In this document: piece by piece, positions 1-8,198 of the stretch
Layout: each line of letters opens with the position of its first letter
Position numbering within the stretch: position 1 is the first letter of the stretch
Program-made: the position numbers and the translations under genes
Origin: a virus
DNA length: 30,209 bases
Strand: one strand, 5' to 3'
IMG/VR virus record: IMGVR_UViG_3300043427_001537
Coordinates: 1 to 30,209 of that record
Notes under the pieces: model-generated
Database searches by the model: none
What the model was told of the DNA's origin: nothing
What the model saw: only the letters and a program-made list of their open reading frames with translations

Positions 1-707
1 CACTGTACTCTTCAATTGTTAGTAAATTTAGTTCTGACTTCGGAGGAACTGTAAGTGATACAACTCGTCTGATGAGGTTGTATACAGACGAGTGTTCAAT
101 TCCAGGCATTCAAATGACAACAGGTGAGTATAGAATTAACAATACTCCACAATTAAAGTATGCATATGGTTCTGTTTTTAGTGAAACAAACTTTTCATTT
201 ATCATGGATGCCAATTCAACAATCAAAAAAGTATTTGATATCTGGACTGCTTTCATGTATGGATATGCAGTTGATAATAATGTAGACACAAGTTCAGTAC
301 AACAATTTTTGGTCAATCCAAATAATATTAATCATAGACTTAGAACCAGATATCGTGATGATTATGCAATTGATATTATCGTAATCAAATATGAAAAACC
401 ACCTAGCAGCAAAAAGAACTTTAGTAATGTTAAGTTGAAAGCATTTACTAAGAAAGAAATCATTCCAGATTTTCCTCAAGCTCCAGGTGAAGGAGATGAA
501 CTGTCCAGGTTCTATAAAGCAACTGCAGTTCATTCTACTAGAATGTTCAAAGCATTCCCTTCAAACATTGCATCGGTTCCTTTAAATTCTGGTGCATCAT
601 CTTTGGCAAAATTATCTGTTACGTTTGAATATGAAACTTATACCACAACTGCATTGACTGGATCTGGTAGTGTCTTTGGCAACATTCTTGATGCTGTCAA
701 TGGTTGA
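1..707 (+). CDS. tail-tube family protein (gp19/gp54-like), 5' end missing
   Basis: The frame is open from the window edge (first full codon at 3) to TGA at 705-707, so the ATG at 72 is internal: coding-like residues (SKFSSDFGGTVSDTTRLMRLY) precede it and no ribosome site lies before it. The visible part is about 234 residues. It contains the pattern I associate with T4 gp19-type tube proteins (CSIPGIQMTTGEYRINN followed by KYAYGSVFSETNFSFIMDAN). T4 uses gp19 for the tube and the related gp54 to start the tube on the baseplate. Its place directly before baseplate hub genes favours the gp54-like tube initiator, but a second tube protein cannot be excluded. The protein is expected in the virion, at the junction of tube and baseplate. 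The family call is fairly secure; the choice between gp19 and gp54 is inference. Confidence 0.75.
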   Translation, partial: LYSSIVSKFSSDFGGTVSDTTRLMRLYTDECSIPGIQMTTGEYRINNTPQLKYAYGSVFSETNFSFIMDANSTIKKVFDIWTAFMYGYAVDNNVDTSSVQQFLVNPNNINHRLRTRYRDDYAIDIIVIKYEKPPSSKKNFSNVKLKAFTKKEIIPDFPQAPGEGDELSRFYKATAVHSTRMFKAFPSNIASVPLNSGASSLAKLSVTFEYETYTTTALTGSGSVFGNILDAVNG

Positions 708-713
708 TAAATA
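706..713 (+). promoter_or_regulatory. T4-type late promoter
   Basis: GATAAATA overlaps the stop codon of the tail-tube gene and lies 37 bases before the ATG at 750. It matches the T4 late -10 element (TATAAATA) except for the first base. An AAGGAG-type ribosome site follows at about 739-744. It would start the transcript for the whole baseplate block, because no further match is seen between genes up to 12180. Confidence 0.5.
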
Positions 714-749
714 ACTTCAGATAATTATTCTATATCATAAGGAGTTGTC

Positions 750-1463
750 ATGCCTTTACCAAAACTTGTTACGCCAACATATGAGTTGGAACTTCCATCA
801 ACAGGACAAAAGATTAAGTATCGCCCATTCCTAGTTAAAGAAGAAAAAATTCTTCTACTTGCTATGGAATCTGAAGATGAAAAACAGATGACTGAAGCGG
901 TTAAAGTGATTCTGAAGAATTGTATTCAGACCGCAAAGATTAAGGTTGAAGATCTTGCTCTTTTTGACATTGAATATCTCTTCTTAAACATTCGTGGTAA
1001 GTCTGTTGGTGAAGAGATTGAACTTAACGTAACATGTCCAGATGATGGAGTGACTGTTGTTCCATTCTCTATTGATATTGATGATATCAAAGTTCAGAAA
1101 GATAAGGAACATTCTAATATCATTGATCTTGGTGGTGGTGTTTCCATGGTGATGAAGTATCCAAGTATGGAACTATTTGTAAAGAACAACATCTCCCAAA
1201 CTTCTAATGTTGATGATGTTTTTGAAATTGCTGCATCATGTATCTCTCAAATCGTAGAGGGTGAAGATGTATATGAAGCTGGTAACTTTTCTAAAAAAGA
1301 ACTTCTTGCATTCTTAGAAGAGATGAGTACTCAACAATTCTTGAGTGTTCAAAAATTCTTTGAAACAATGCCAAAACTTTCTCATACTATTACTGTCACC
1401 AATCCAGAAACTGGAAAGGAGAACGAGATTGTAATTGAGGGTCTTGCGTCTTTTTTCGTATAG
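750..1463 (+). CDS. gp26/gp51-family baseplate hub assembly protein
   Basis: This 237-aa protein resembles the T4 baseplate family that includes gp26 and gp51. The N-terminus reads as a beta-rich segment (PTYELELPSTGQKIKYRPFLVKEEK), followed by an acidic alpha/beta region with a helical stretch near residues 45-60 and a second helical part near 185-215. The family acts in assembly of the baseplate hub or wedge rather than as an enzyme. A good ribosome site (AAGGAG) sits before the ATG. The last codons run through a T TTT TTC heptamer, and a conserved-looking out-of-phase frame continues for 62 codons beyond it. The gene is therefore placed and built like a tail assembly chaperone (G/GT) gene in front of a tape measure. 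The family call is good. The exact T4 counterpart (26 or 51) is unsure. Confidence 0.72.
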   Translation: MPLPKLVTPTYELELPSTGQKIKYRPFLVKEEKILLLAMESEDEKQMTEAVKVILKNCIQTAKIKVEDLALFDIEYLFLNIRGKSVGEEIELNVTCPDDGVTVVPFSIDIDDIKVQKDKEHSNIIDLGGGVSMVMKYPSMELFVKNNISQTSNVDDVFEIAASCISQIVEGEDVYEAGNFSKKELLAFLEEMSTQQFLSVQKFFETMPKLSHTITVTNPETGKENEIVIEGLASFFV

Positions 1464-1645
1464 CACTAGCTCATGAGAGTATTGAAAATTTCTATACAGT
1501 AAATTTTGCTCTCATGCAGCACCACAAGTACAGTCTAACTGAACTTGAAAATATGATTCCTTGGGAAAGAGAAGTGTACGTTACTATGTTGATGGAATAC
1601 ATCAAAGAAGAAAACGATAGACAAAAACAAAGGATGAACGGATAG
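1439..1645 (+). CDS. -1 frame extension of the gp26-like gene (probable frameshift product)
   Basis: This frame opens after a TGA at 1436-1438 and ends with TAG at 1643-1645. From 1457 it reads RIALAHESIENFYTVNF, then ALMQHHKYSLTELENMIPWE, then REVYVTMLMEYIKEENDRQ. This is a helical, charged, clearly protein-like sequence. Its first ATG is at 1514, in the middle of that stretch, with no ribosome site, and no GTG or TTG start lies earlier. The coding-like character begins right at the slippery heptamer, which suggests that the segment is made as a C-terminal extension of the preceding protein. That would give a 298-aa fusion (236 plus 62 residues). A separately started 43-aa peptide from 1514 is the alternative. 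The next gene starts at 1647, immediately after the stop. Confidence 0.7.
   Translation, partial: GSCVFFRIALAHESIENFYTVNFALMQHHKYSLTELENMIPWEREVYVTMLMEYIKEENDRQKQRMNG
1451..1516 (+). promoter_or_regulatory. programmed -1 frameshift site with downstream stem
   Basis: The slippery heptamer T TTT TTC at 1451-1457 is in the correct phase for a -1 slip: zero-frame codons are TTT and TTC, and both re-pair as TTT. The zero-frame stop TAG follows at 1461-1463. Downstream, CATGAGAG at 1472-1479 is perfectly complementary to CTCTCATG at 1509-1516, an 8-bp stem with a 29-base loop. It begins 14 bases after the heptamer, somewhat longer than usual for a stimulator, and it would bury the only in-frame ATG (1514). 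The sequence facts are direct; that slippage occurs is inference. Confidence 0.6.
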
Positions 1646-1646
1646 T

Positions 1647-4600
1647 ATGGCAGTACCACTTCTAGGAATTGGGGCTCTACTGGGAAGAACAGGATTAATG
1701 GCCGCTGGTAGAGCCGGTCTAGGAATGGCGTCTCGCGGTGTCGCTCGTGCTGGTGTCCGTATGGGGGCGAGAGCAGGGATCGGTAGAGGAGCCAGGGCAG
1801 GTATTGCGAGGGGACTTCGTACAGGTGTCAGGGGTGCTGGGAGACTCGTTAGAAACTTGGGTGATGACCTTCTGGGTACAGCTCTCGGTGGGGGCCGCCG
1901 TGGTGCCGGCGGCATGGGTGGTACAGATGTAGATCAGACAATAGAACCAGTAAAGGTAAGTGTAGTAGAAGGATTCGCTAGTGCAGTCAAAGGAGCAACT
2001 GGTGCTGGAGATGGAGGAGGAGGTGCTATAGTTCCATTCGGTGGTAGTCCATTAACAAGTAGAGAATCAACTGCGATCACTAAGAGTGGAGATCAGGTTG
2101 TTGATAGGTTAGATGAGATAAAAAGAATCCTCCAACGAATGTTGGAATTGGAAAGAGAATCTTTAGAAGCAGTAAGAAATCAAGTATTAAGTTTTGCAAG
2201 ATCTTCGGAACAAGACGCAAGAACTTCTGAGCAAGATCAACAAGAGAAATCTAAAAAAGAATCCGACAAAGCAGAAAAGAATCCAATAGTTAAGAAAGCA
2301 ACTAAAGCTTTTGGTGGTATATTTGACTTCATAAAAAATTTAGTAGGTACATTTATAAAGTATAAAATATTAGATTGGTTATCAAAACCAGAGAATAAAA
2401 AATTAATTCAAGGAACTATCCAGTTCTTCATGAATGTAGTTAAGATGTTCCAACTACTTCATGAAAGATTCATTGGTCCATTTACAAAATTAATTCAATC
2501 TATTCTTGGTGGTGGATTGAATTTGTTTATGGACTTGGCGAAGTCTCTCATTGATTTGATATCTTTGAAGTGGTTGACAAATCCCAAGGAGTTTATTGAT
2601 GGGATATTGAACATTCCAAAAACTTTATTAAAGGTAATCCCAGATATACTATCTTCACTTATCAACTTCCTAACGTTCGGATTAGCTGATGCTGCTGGAA
2701 AGATAATTCAAGATGGTATAAAGAACCTTTTCGGTCTTGGTGGAGATAAAAAAGATCAAGAGACAGAAGCTGCAAGTATCTCCCCAACAGGACAACCAGG
2801 AGCTGGAGAACAAAAACCAAATCCAATAGCTCAAGCTGGTAATGCAATCAAAGGTATTGCAAGTGCGGTATTGAATCCTATTGGTGCTCTCACCAATATG
2901 GTTGGTGGGATGTTTGGTGGTGGAAATAAAGATAAACCGCAACTAAGAGAAGGTGGTGTAGTCGGTCCAACCAAAGGTGGGTCTGGAGTTTCTGTTGAAC
3001 CATTAGATGATATTGCTGAAGCATCTGGAATACTGTCTTCAGTCAAGAAGACATCCAAGATGTTTATGGATTTATTGACGATGCCATTCAAGTTGGTTGG
3101 TGCAGGATTAATTGCACTTACCATGAATACCATTGGTAAGATTCCTGGTGTAGGTCCATTTATAAATCCATTACTACAGAGTATTATTTCCAAGTTTGAT
3201 TTACCACCATCAATTGCTGGTGTACTATCTGGAAAGGCACCAAAAGAAAAGAAGGAAGAAACAGAAAAGAAACCAGAGTCAAAGACTGGTGGATCTACTT
3301 CACAAACTGCAGGAAAAAAAGAAGATGTAAACTCTGGTAATGTTGGAAATTTGTTTTCTATGTTGACTGGAAAAGAGTCTCCATATCCATCCAGTACTGG
3401 TTCTGATGGTTCATCTCCTGCTGCTGATGGATCTTCTCCTGGTGGGACTCCTGGTGGAACTGCTCCAGGTGCGCCAGGTGGTTCTCTTAATTTTGAACAA
3501 TTAAAAACATACGCAAGAAATGCAGGATTTAATGATGCAGATGCATCCAGAATGGCTGCAATTGCGATGGCAGAATCTTCTGGAAATCCAAGAGCTCATA
3601 ATTCTACTCCGCCAGATAATTCATATGGTCTCTGGCAGATCAATATGATCGGAAACCTTGGACCTGCAAGAAGAAAACAGTTAGGTATTTCATCAAACGA
3701 ACAACTGTTTGATCCTGCAACCAACGCCAAGGCTGCTAAGATGATTAAGGATAGTCAGGGATGGAATGCCTGGACTGTTCATAAGACTGGCGCATACAAA
3801 AAGTTTATGCCATCTAAGAAGGAAGGTGGATGGATCACTGGTCCACAGTCAGGTTATCCAGTATCTCTTGATGGAGGAAAATCAACTTCATTTATTGGTC
3901 ATGGAACTGAGTGGGTTGGATTCAAGAAAGCTTCTGGTGGAAGTGTATCCAGTGCTTTTGTGATTCCATTTGATACTCCATCCACTAGAAGTAATGGTGG
4001 ATTGGTTGGTAGAAGAATCAGAGAAGCTAAGAACGGTGGATATGCACTTCCTTATGCTTCTGGTGGAGTCGTTAAGACTGATGGTGTATGGGATACTGGC
4101 CCAGGATATACTATTAAGGGCGCATCGGATCAACAGGGAAGACCAATTGTTTTCTCTCAACCAGCAGCACAAGCATTTGCTCAGATGATGACTGCATCTG
4201 GTGGAAAGGTTAAGGGATCTGATGTTGCAAGTAGTAAGAGAAGTCCTGCCAAAAATAAAGCTGTCGGTGGCGCCAGTGGTTCAAAACACATGTATGGTGT
4301 AGCGATGGATATTCATGGATCTTCTGGTTCATGGATACGTGCAAACGGATCTAAGTATGGTTGGGTTCCAAATGATTATCCAGGATCTCATGGTGGACAC
4401 TTTGAATTTAAAGGTGCTGGAATTGCTCCAGGAGATTCTAAAAATCAAGGAAATCAAGATGGAACTCAACCAGATACTGCTGGGTCTGGAGGTGGAGCCA
4501 CAGGCGGTGGTGGAGGCGGAGGAGGATCCCCCGCATTAACTATAGATATGTTAAAAGATTTGAATGCTATGTTAAATGGCGGCCCAGGATCGGGATCTTC

Positions 4601-5006
4601 TGGCGGTGGGTTATTTGGTGGAATGTTTGGTGGTGGAGGTTCTGGGTTATTTGGTGGACTTGGTAGTATTGCTGGGGGAATATTTGGCGGACCACTTGGT
4701 TCTGCAGCCGGTAGTGCATTGGGTGGTTTGTTAGATGGAAAATCTATAACTGATGTTGCATTTAATGCAGGCACAAGTCTTGTACCAGGATTGAATGCAG
4801 TCCCCAATTACTCAGGTGCATTTAAATCACTACAGACAGAGAACCTTATTACTTCTGCATTTGGGGCTGGAGCTGGTAGTGGAGTTTCTGTTATTAATGC
4901 CGCTGGTCAAATGGAATCAAACGTAAAACAATCATTTGATACTGCTAGTCTTGGAGAAACTCTACCAAGAGATGGTAATTGGTCTGTATTTAAAACTAAT
5001 CTCTAA
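1647..5006 (+). CDS. tape-measure-like tail protein with lytic transglycosylase and M15 peptidase domains
   Basis: This protein has 1119 residues. The N-terminal 90 are an unusual Arg/Gly/Ala-rich tract. A predicted coiled coil follows (about 150-215), then hydrophobic amphipathic helices (about 220-330 and 450-530). A lysozyme-like SLT domain lies at about 615-720, with catalytic Glu643 in MAESSGNP and the SYGLWQIN motif. At about 725-755 is a GPQSGY...HGTEW motif typical of tape-measure proteins. An M15-type D,D-peptidase domain lies at about 850-925, with zinc ligands His881 and Asp888 in SKHMYGVAMDI and His918 in HGGHFEF. A glycine-rich tail follows, with an IDMLKDLNAML motif. The probable role is to set tail length and cut peptidoglycan glycan strands and peptides during DNA entry. 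It is paralogous to the next gene. The start is fixed by the stop of the preceding frame, with AAAGGA about 12 bases upstream. Which of the two paralogues matches T4 gp29 is not clear. Confidence 0.72.
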   Translation: MAVPLLGIGALLGRTGLMAAGRAGLGMASRGVARAGVRMGARAGIGRGARAGIARGLRTGVRGAGRLVRNLGDDLLGTALGGGRRGAGGMGGTDVDQTIEPVKVSVVEGFASAVKGATGAGDGGGGAIVPFGGSPLTSRESTAITKSGDQVVDRLDEIKRILQRMLELERESLEAVRNQVLSFARSSEQDARTSEQDQQEKSKKESDKAEKNPIVKKATKAFGGIFDFIKNLVGTFIKYKILDWLSKPENKKLIQGTIQFFMNVVKMFQLLHERFIGPFTKLIQSILGGGLNLFMDLAKSLIDLISLKWLTNPKEFIDGILNIPKTLLKVIPDILSSLINFLTFGLADAAGKIIQDGIKNLFGLGGDKKDQETEAASISPTGQPGAGEQKPNPIAQAGNAIKGIASAVLNPIGALTNMVGGMFGGGNKDKPQLREGGVVGPTKGGSGVSVEPLDDIAEASGILSSVKKTSKMFMDLLTMPFKLVGAGLIALTMNTIGKIPGVGPFINPLLQSIISKFDLPPSIAGVLSGKAPKEKKEETEKKPESKTGGSTSQTAGKKEDVNSGNVGNLFSMLTGKESPYPSSTGSDGSSPAADGSSPGGTPGGTAPGAPGGSLNFEQLKTYARNAGFNDADASRMAAIAMAESSGNPRAHNSTPPDNSYGLWQINMIGNLGPARRKQLGISSNEQLFDPATNAKAAKMIKDSQGWNAWTVHKTGAYKKFMPSKKEGGWITGPQSGYPVSLDGGKSTSFIGHGTEWVGFKKASGGSVSSAFVIPFDTPSTRSNGGLVGRRIREAKNGGYALPYASGGVVKTDGVWDTGPGYTIKGASDQQGRPIVFSQPAAQAFAQMMTASGGKVKGSDVASSKRSPAKNKAVGGASGSKHMYGVAMDIHGSSGSWIRANGSKYGWVPNDYPGSHGGHFEFKGAGIAPGDSKNQGNQDGTQPDTAGSGGGATGGGGGGGGSPALTIDMLKDLNAMLNGGPGSGSSGGGLFGGMFGGGGSGLFGGLGSIAGGIFGGPLGSAAGSALGGLLDGKSITDVAFNAGTSLVPGLNAVPNYSGAFKSLQTENLITSAFGAGAGSGVSVINAAGQMESNVKQSFDTASLGETLPRDGNWSVFKTNL

Positions 5007-5012
5007 TAACCA

Positions 5013-8000
5013 ATGGACTTAAACTCAATTGCACAATCTGGTGTAGATCCAAAAACTGGAAAGTACCTCACTCCAGAACAGAGAAAGGAAGCTTTTAGAA
5101 AGTCTCTTGGGAGAAAGCCAAGGTCTGGGTATGTTAGTGCAAGAAAAGATTCTGCTTTGATGAAACGAAATGGTGGAGGGGGAGATGATGGTGGCGCCGG
5201 AGCTTTGGTTAAGAGATATAATTTTAGAGTCATTGAAAAATTAATTGAAGTTAAAAAAGTTGCAGATGAATTATTCAAAGTAAAACAAGAAAGAGTCCGA
5301 CTGGAATCTAAATTTGCTGAAGCTCAAAGAGTAGCGAGAGAGAAGAGTAAAAGAAAGAAAGAAGAATCTGGAATGGAATCCAGACCTTCTGGTGGTAAGA
5401 ATATACTAACTGGTTTTGCAACTGATGCAGCTGCAAAGGTAGGTGGTGGATTATTTGGAATACTAAAAGCACTGATCTCCTATGCAATTTTAGATTTCAT
5501 TTCAAAACCAGAGAACAGAAATATGGTTGAAGGGTTTGTCAAACTCTTCATGGGTATCTTTAAGTTCTTTGATTTCTATGTTGGTTCAATGGTTGGTAAT
5601 CTTCTTGGAGGATTTACTAGATTGTTTGGTGGTGGTTCTATATTAGAAAGAGTATTTGGTGGACTTCAATTATTACTTGGAGTATTCTTATTCAAAGGAT
5701 TCACCAGAGTATTAAATCCACTGAAACTTATTGGTGATATAAAATGGGCACTAAAGAATGCGAGCAACTTTAAAGACTTATTCAAGTCACTGTTCTCCAA
5801 AAATTTAGCTGGAGTTGGTGATGCAATAAAACAAATCTTCCCAAAGACAGCAAGTATATTCAAGAAAGGTTTGCAAGGTGCTCTACAAAGAGTATTCTTG
5901 AAAGTATTTGGTAAGAATATATTTACTTTCCTAAAACCATTTGTTGGTCAAGTAACCAAGACTTTAGTTAGACCTCTTGCAAAATTAGTAACAAGAGTAC
6001 CAGTAGTTGGAACTTTATTGGCTATCCCAATTAACATGTTCTTGGGAGATCCAATTGATAAAGCTGCAGTAAAAGCAATCGGTGCTGGTATCGGAACATT
6101 TGTAGTTGGTGCTCTTGGTAGTATCGTTCCTGGTGCAGGTACTGTACTTGGTGCAATAGCAGGTGGTTTATTGGGTGATTTTCTTGCTGGGTGGTTATAT
6201 GATTCTGTCATTGCTCCTCTAGGAAAAACTATATTCGGTGGAAAGAAAGATCAACCTCAATTAAACACTGGTGGTATTGCTTCTGGACCAGAGAGTGGAT
6301 ATGATGTAACTCTACATGGAACTGAAGCTGTTATCCCAATTGATAAATTAAAGGACATTGCACTAAAACCATACAAGACTGTTGCATCTATCATCATTGG
6401 ATCAACGATGGCAGTTCTTAAATCAATGGGTGCTGTTGGATCCATGTTGTCTCCTCTTGCACTTCAAATGTTTAATCCATTCATTAGAGTGTTTGGAATA
6501 TCGGTTGAAACATTTTCTAGTGGACTAGGTAAAGGTGTTGATTTATTCATGTCACCTGCAGCTGCAAAAGAATCGGCAGATCCATCAGATTATTTGACAG
6601 ATAAAGAAGATCCATACAAACCAGCTGGTGGTGGTATGGGTGGTAGAAGAGGTAGTGGTGCATCTCCATCAACTGATCCTGGTGGAAGTCCAGCTCCTGG
6701 TATGGCAGAAAATACAAAAGGAGCACCATATGAATTTGTGCAGAGTAAACTGGGTGCAAACAAACAACAGTGGGATATATTCAGAAATACTATTGCTGGT
6801 ATTGAATCTGGTGGTAAGTATGATATTGCTGGTGGATCTGGTGGTCACTATGATGGAAGATATCAACTTGGTGCTGCTGCAAAAACAGATGGTGCTCGTG
6901 CAGCAGGATTAAAAGATCCTGGTCATAGTGCATCTGCAAGAGAAGCCTTTAGAAAGAATGCAGACTTACAAGAGAAATTATTTGCTGGATATACTTTGGC
7001 AAATCATAATTATTTGATGGGTAATAAGAAATATAAAGATGCTGCAATAGAAAGAAAACTAGAGATACTTGGATATGCTCATAACCAGGGCATGGGAGGA
7101 GCAGAAAAGTGGCTTAACACTGGTCAAGTTGGTGCTGATGGTTTCGGAACCAAAGGAACAAAATATACTGATGCACTCGCTGCAAACTTCAGAAAAGCAA
7201 ACATGACTCCAAAGAAGGGTGCTTCTAGTGGAGGAGTAGTACCACTTATGGCTCAAGGTGGTGAAGTAGAAGATCCTGGTGTACTAAGATTGTTTGACAA
7301 GAAGGGAAGAGACGTAAAGAATACTGCTCCTGGACATTCCGAGGGTGGTTTGCTTCAACTTGCATCTGGTGGTATCATTCAATCCGCAAAGAAAGCAGTT
7401 GCTGAAGGAAGAAGAGGTCCAGCAACTCCTCCATGTGCTTCATGGGTTAGAATGGTTCTTGGAATGGCAGGACATCCTGCAGCAGAAAAGGTCACTCAAA
7501 AAGGAGACCTAGACCCAGACGGAACTGCATATAGTGGAAGAAACTTTGCAGCATCTTTTGCTGGTTCTGATATGGGTGCAGTTATTAGAAGTCAATCTGC
7601 ATTACAACCTGGAGATGTTGTTCTACATAAGAATACTTACGGTAATTATACTCCTGGTGCAATTACTCACGTATCTATTGCTTCGGATAAACCAGGAAAG
7701 ATCCTACACCAATCAACTAGTGGTGGAGCTCCAAAGGAGGGTGGTATATGGAACTTTGCTGCTGGTATTAGACTGGGTGGATCTGGAACTGTAGGAGCAT
7801 CTGATACAGAATCTGGTACATCTGGAAGTTCTTCCGGCGGTGGTGGAGGTCAGTCTACATCTGCTCCAGAACCATCATTGGATATTGGGATGCTGAGAGA
7901 TCTTTTCACTATGTTAACTGGAAGAGCTCCTGGCCCAGCGACACCGGCGCCACCAGTTCCACCATCAACTCCAGCACCACCGGCACCAAAATTGCCAACT

Positions 8001-8198
8001 CCAACTCCTTCTAGATCAACTTCTTTGCCATCTATGAGTAGTCAGTTTACTTTGGATAAGAAAATGTCTGCTGCACATGGAGTTGAAATACCAACCATGA
8101 TCATTAACAAATCTATGAATTATAATGGTAGTACATTCCATATGGGCAATCTAAATAATATGACGGTATCAGAAACAGCAAACCTTAATCTACTATAA
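5013..8198 (+). CDS. second tape-measure-like protein with lysozyme-like and CHAP/NlpC-like domains
   Basis: This 1061-aa protein starts 6 bases after the previous stop, without a clear ribosome site, so translation is probably coupled. A basic coiled coil lies at about 72-120. Hydrophobic helices at about 140-380 include ILDFISKPENRNMVEGFVKL, matching ILDWLSKPENKKLIQG in the preceding protein. The tape-measure motif GPESGYDVTLHGTEAVIP is at about 425-445. A lysozyme-like domain at about 585-720 has Glu598 in AGIESGGKY and the GGHYDGRYQLG segment. A cysteine-peptidase/amidase-like domain (CHAP or NlpC type) at about 795-925 has Cys808 in TPPCASW, His886 in AITHVSIASD and His899. A proline-rich linker precedes the C-terminus. 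DIGMLRDLFTML near 960 echoes the motif in the preceding protein. It is probably a virion protein in the tail lumen or hub that helps open the wall. The enzyme classes are recognised by motif only. Confidence 0.7.
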   Translation: MDLNSIAQSGVDPKTGKYLTPEQRKEAFRKSLGRKPRSGYVSARKDSALMKRNGGGGDDGGAGALVKRYNFRVIEKLIEVKKVADELFKVKQERVRLESKFAEAQRVAREKSKRKKEESGMESRPSGGKNILTGFATDAAAKVGGGLFGILKALISYAILDFISKPENRNMVEGFVKLFMGIFKFFDFYVGSMVGNLLGGFTRLFGGGSILERVFGGLQLLLGVFLFKGFTRVLNPLKLIGDIKWALKNASNFKDLFKSLFSKNLAGVGDAIKQIFPKTASIFKKGLQGALQRVFLKVFGKNIFTFLKPFVGQVTKTLVRPLAKLVTRVPVVGTLLAIPINMFLGDPIDKAAVKAIGAGIGTFVVGALGSIVPGAGTVLGAIAGGLLGDFLAGWLYDSVIAPLGKTIFGGKKDQPQLNTGGIASGPESGYDVTLHGTEAVIPIDKLKDIALKPYKTVASIIIGSTMAVLKSMGAVGSMLSPLALQMFNPFIRVFGISVETFSSGLGKGVDLFMSPAAAKESADPSDYLTDKEDPYKPAGGGMGGRRGSGASPSTDPGGSPAPGMAENTKGAPYEFVQSKLGANKQQWDIFRNTIAGIESGGKYDIAGGSGGHYDGRYQLGAAAKTDGARAAGLKDPGHSASAREAFRKNADLQEKLFAGYTLANHNYLMGNKKYKDAAIERKLEILGYAHNQGMGGAEKWLNTGQVGADGFGTKGTKYTDALAANFRKANMTPKKGASSGGVVPLMAQGGEVEDPGVLRLFDKKGRDVKNTAPGHSEGGLLQLASGGIIQSAKKAVAEGRRGPATPPCASWVRMVLGMAGHPAAEKVTQKGDLDPDGTAYSGRNFAASFAGSDMGAVIRSQSALQPGDVVLHKNTYGNYTPGAITHVSIASDKPGKILHQSTSGGAPKEGGIWNFAAGIRLGGSGTVGASDTESGTSGSSSGGGGGQSTSAPEPSLDIGMLRDLFTMLTGRAPGPATPAPPVPPSTPAPPAPKLPTPTPSRSTSLPSMSSQFTLDKKMSAAHGVEIPTMIINKSMNYNGSTFHMGNLNNMTVSETANLNLL

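Noticed and set aside
72-74. ATG at 72 as the start of the first gene
   Set aside because: The frame is open to the window edge with coding-like residues before it, so the gene is truncated by the window.
1535-1915. 126-aa minus-strand frame rich in Pro, Ala and Arg
   Set aside because: It is the shadow of the GC-rich Arg/Gly start of the tape-measure-like gene and has no promoter or ribosome site.
4466-4807. Pro-rich minus-strand frame of 113 aa
   Set aside because: It mirrors the glycine codons of the real plus-strand gene; low complexity only.
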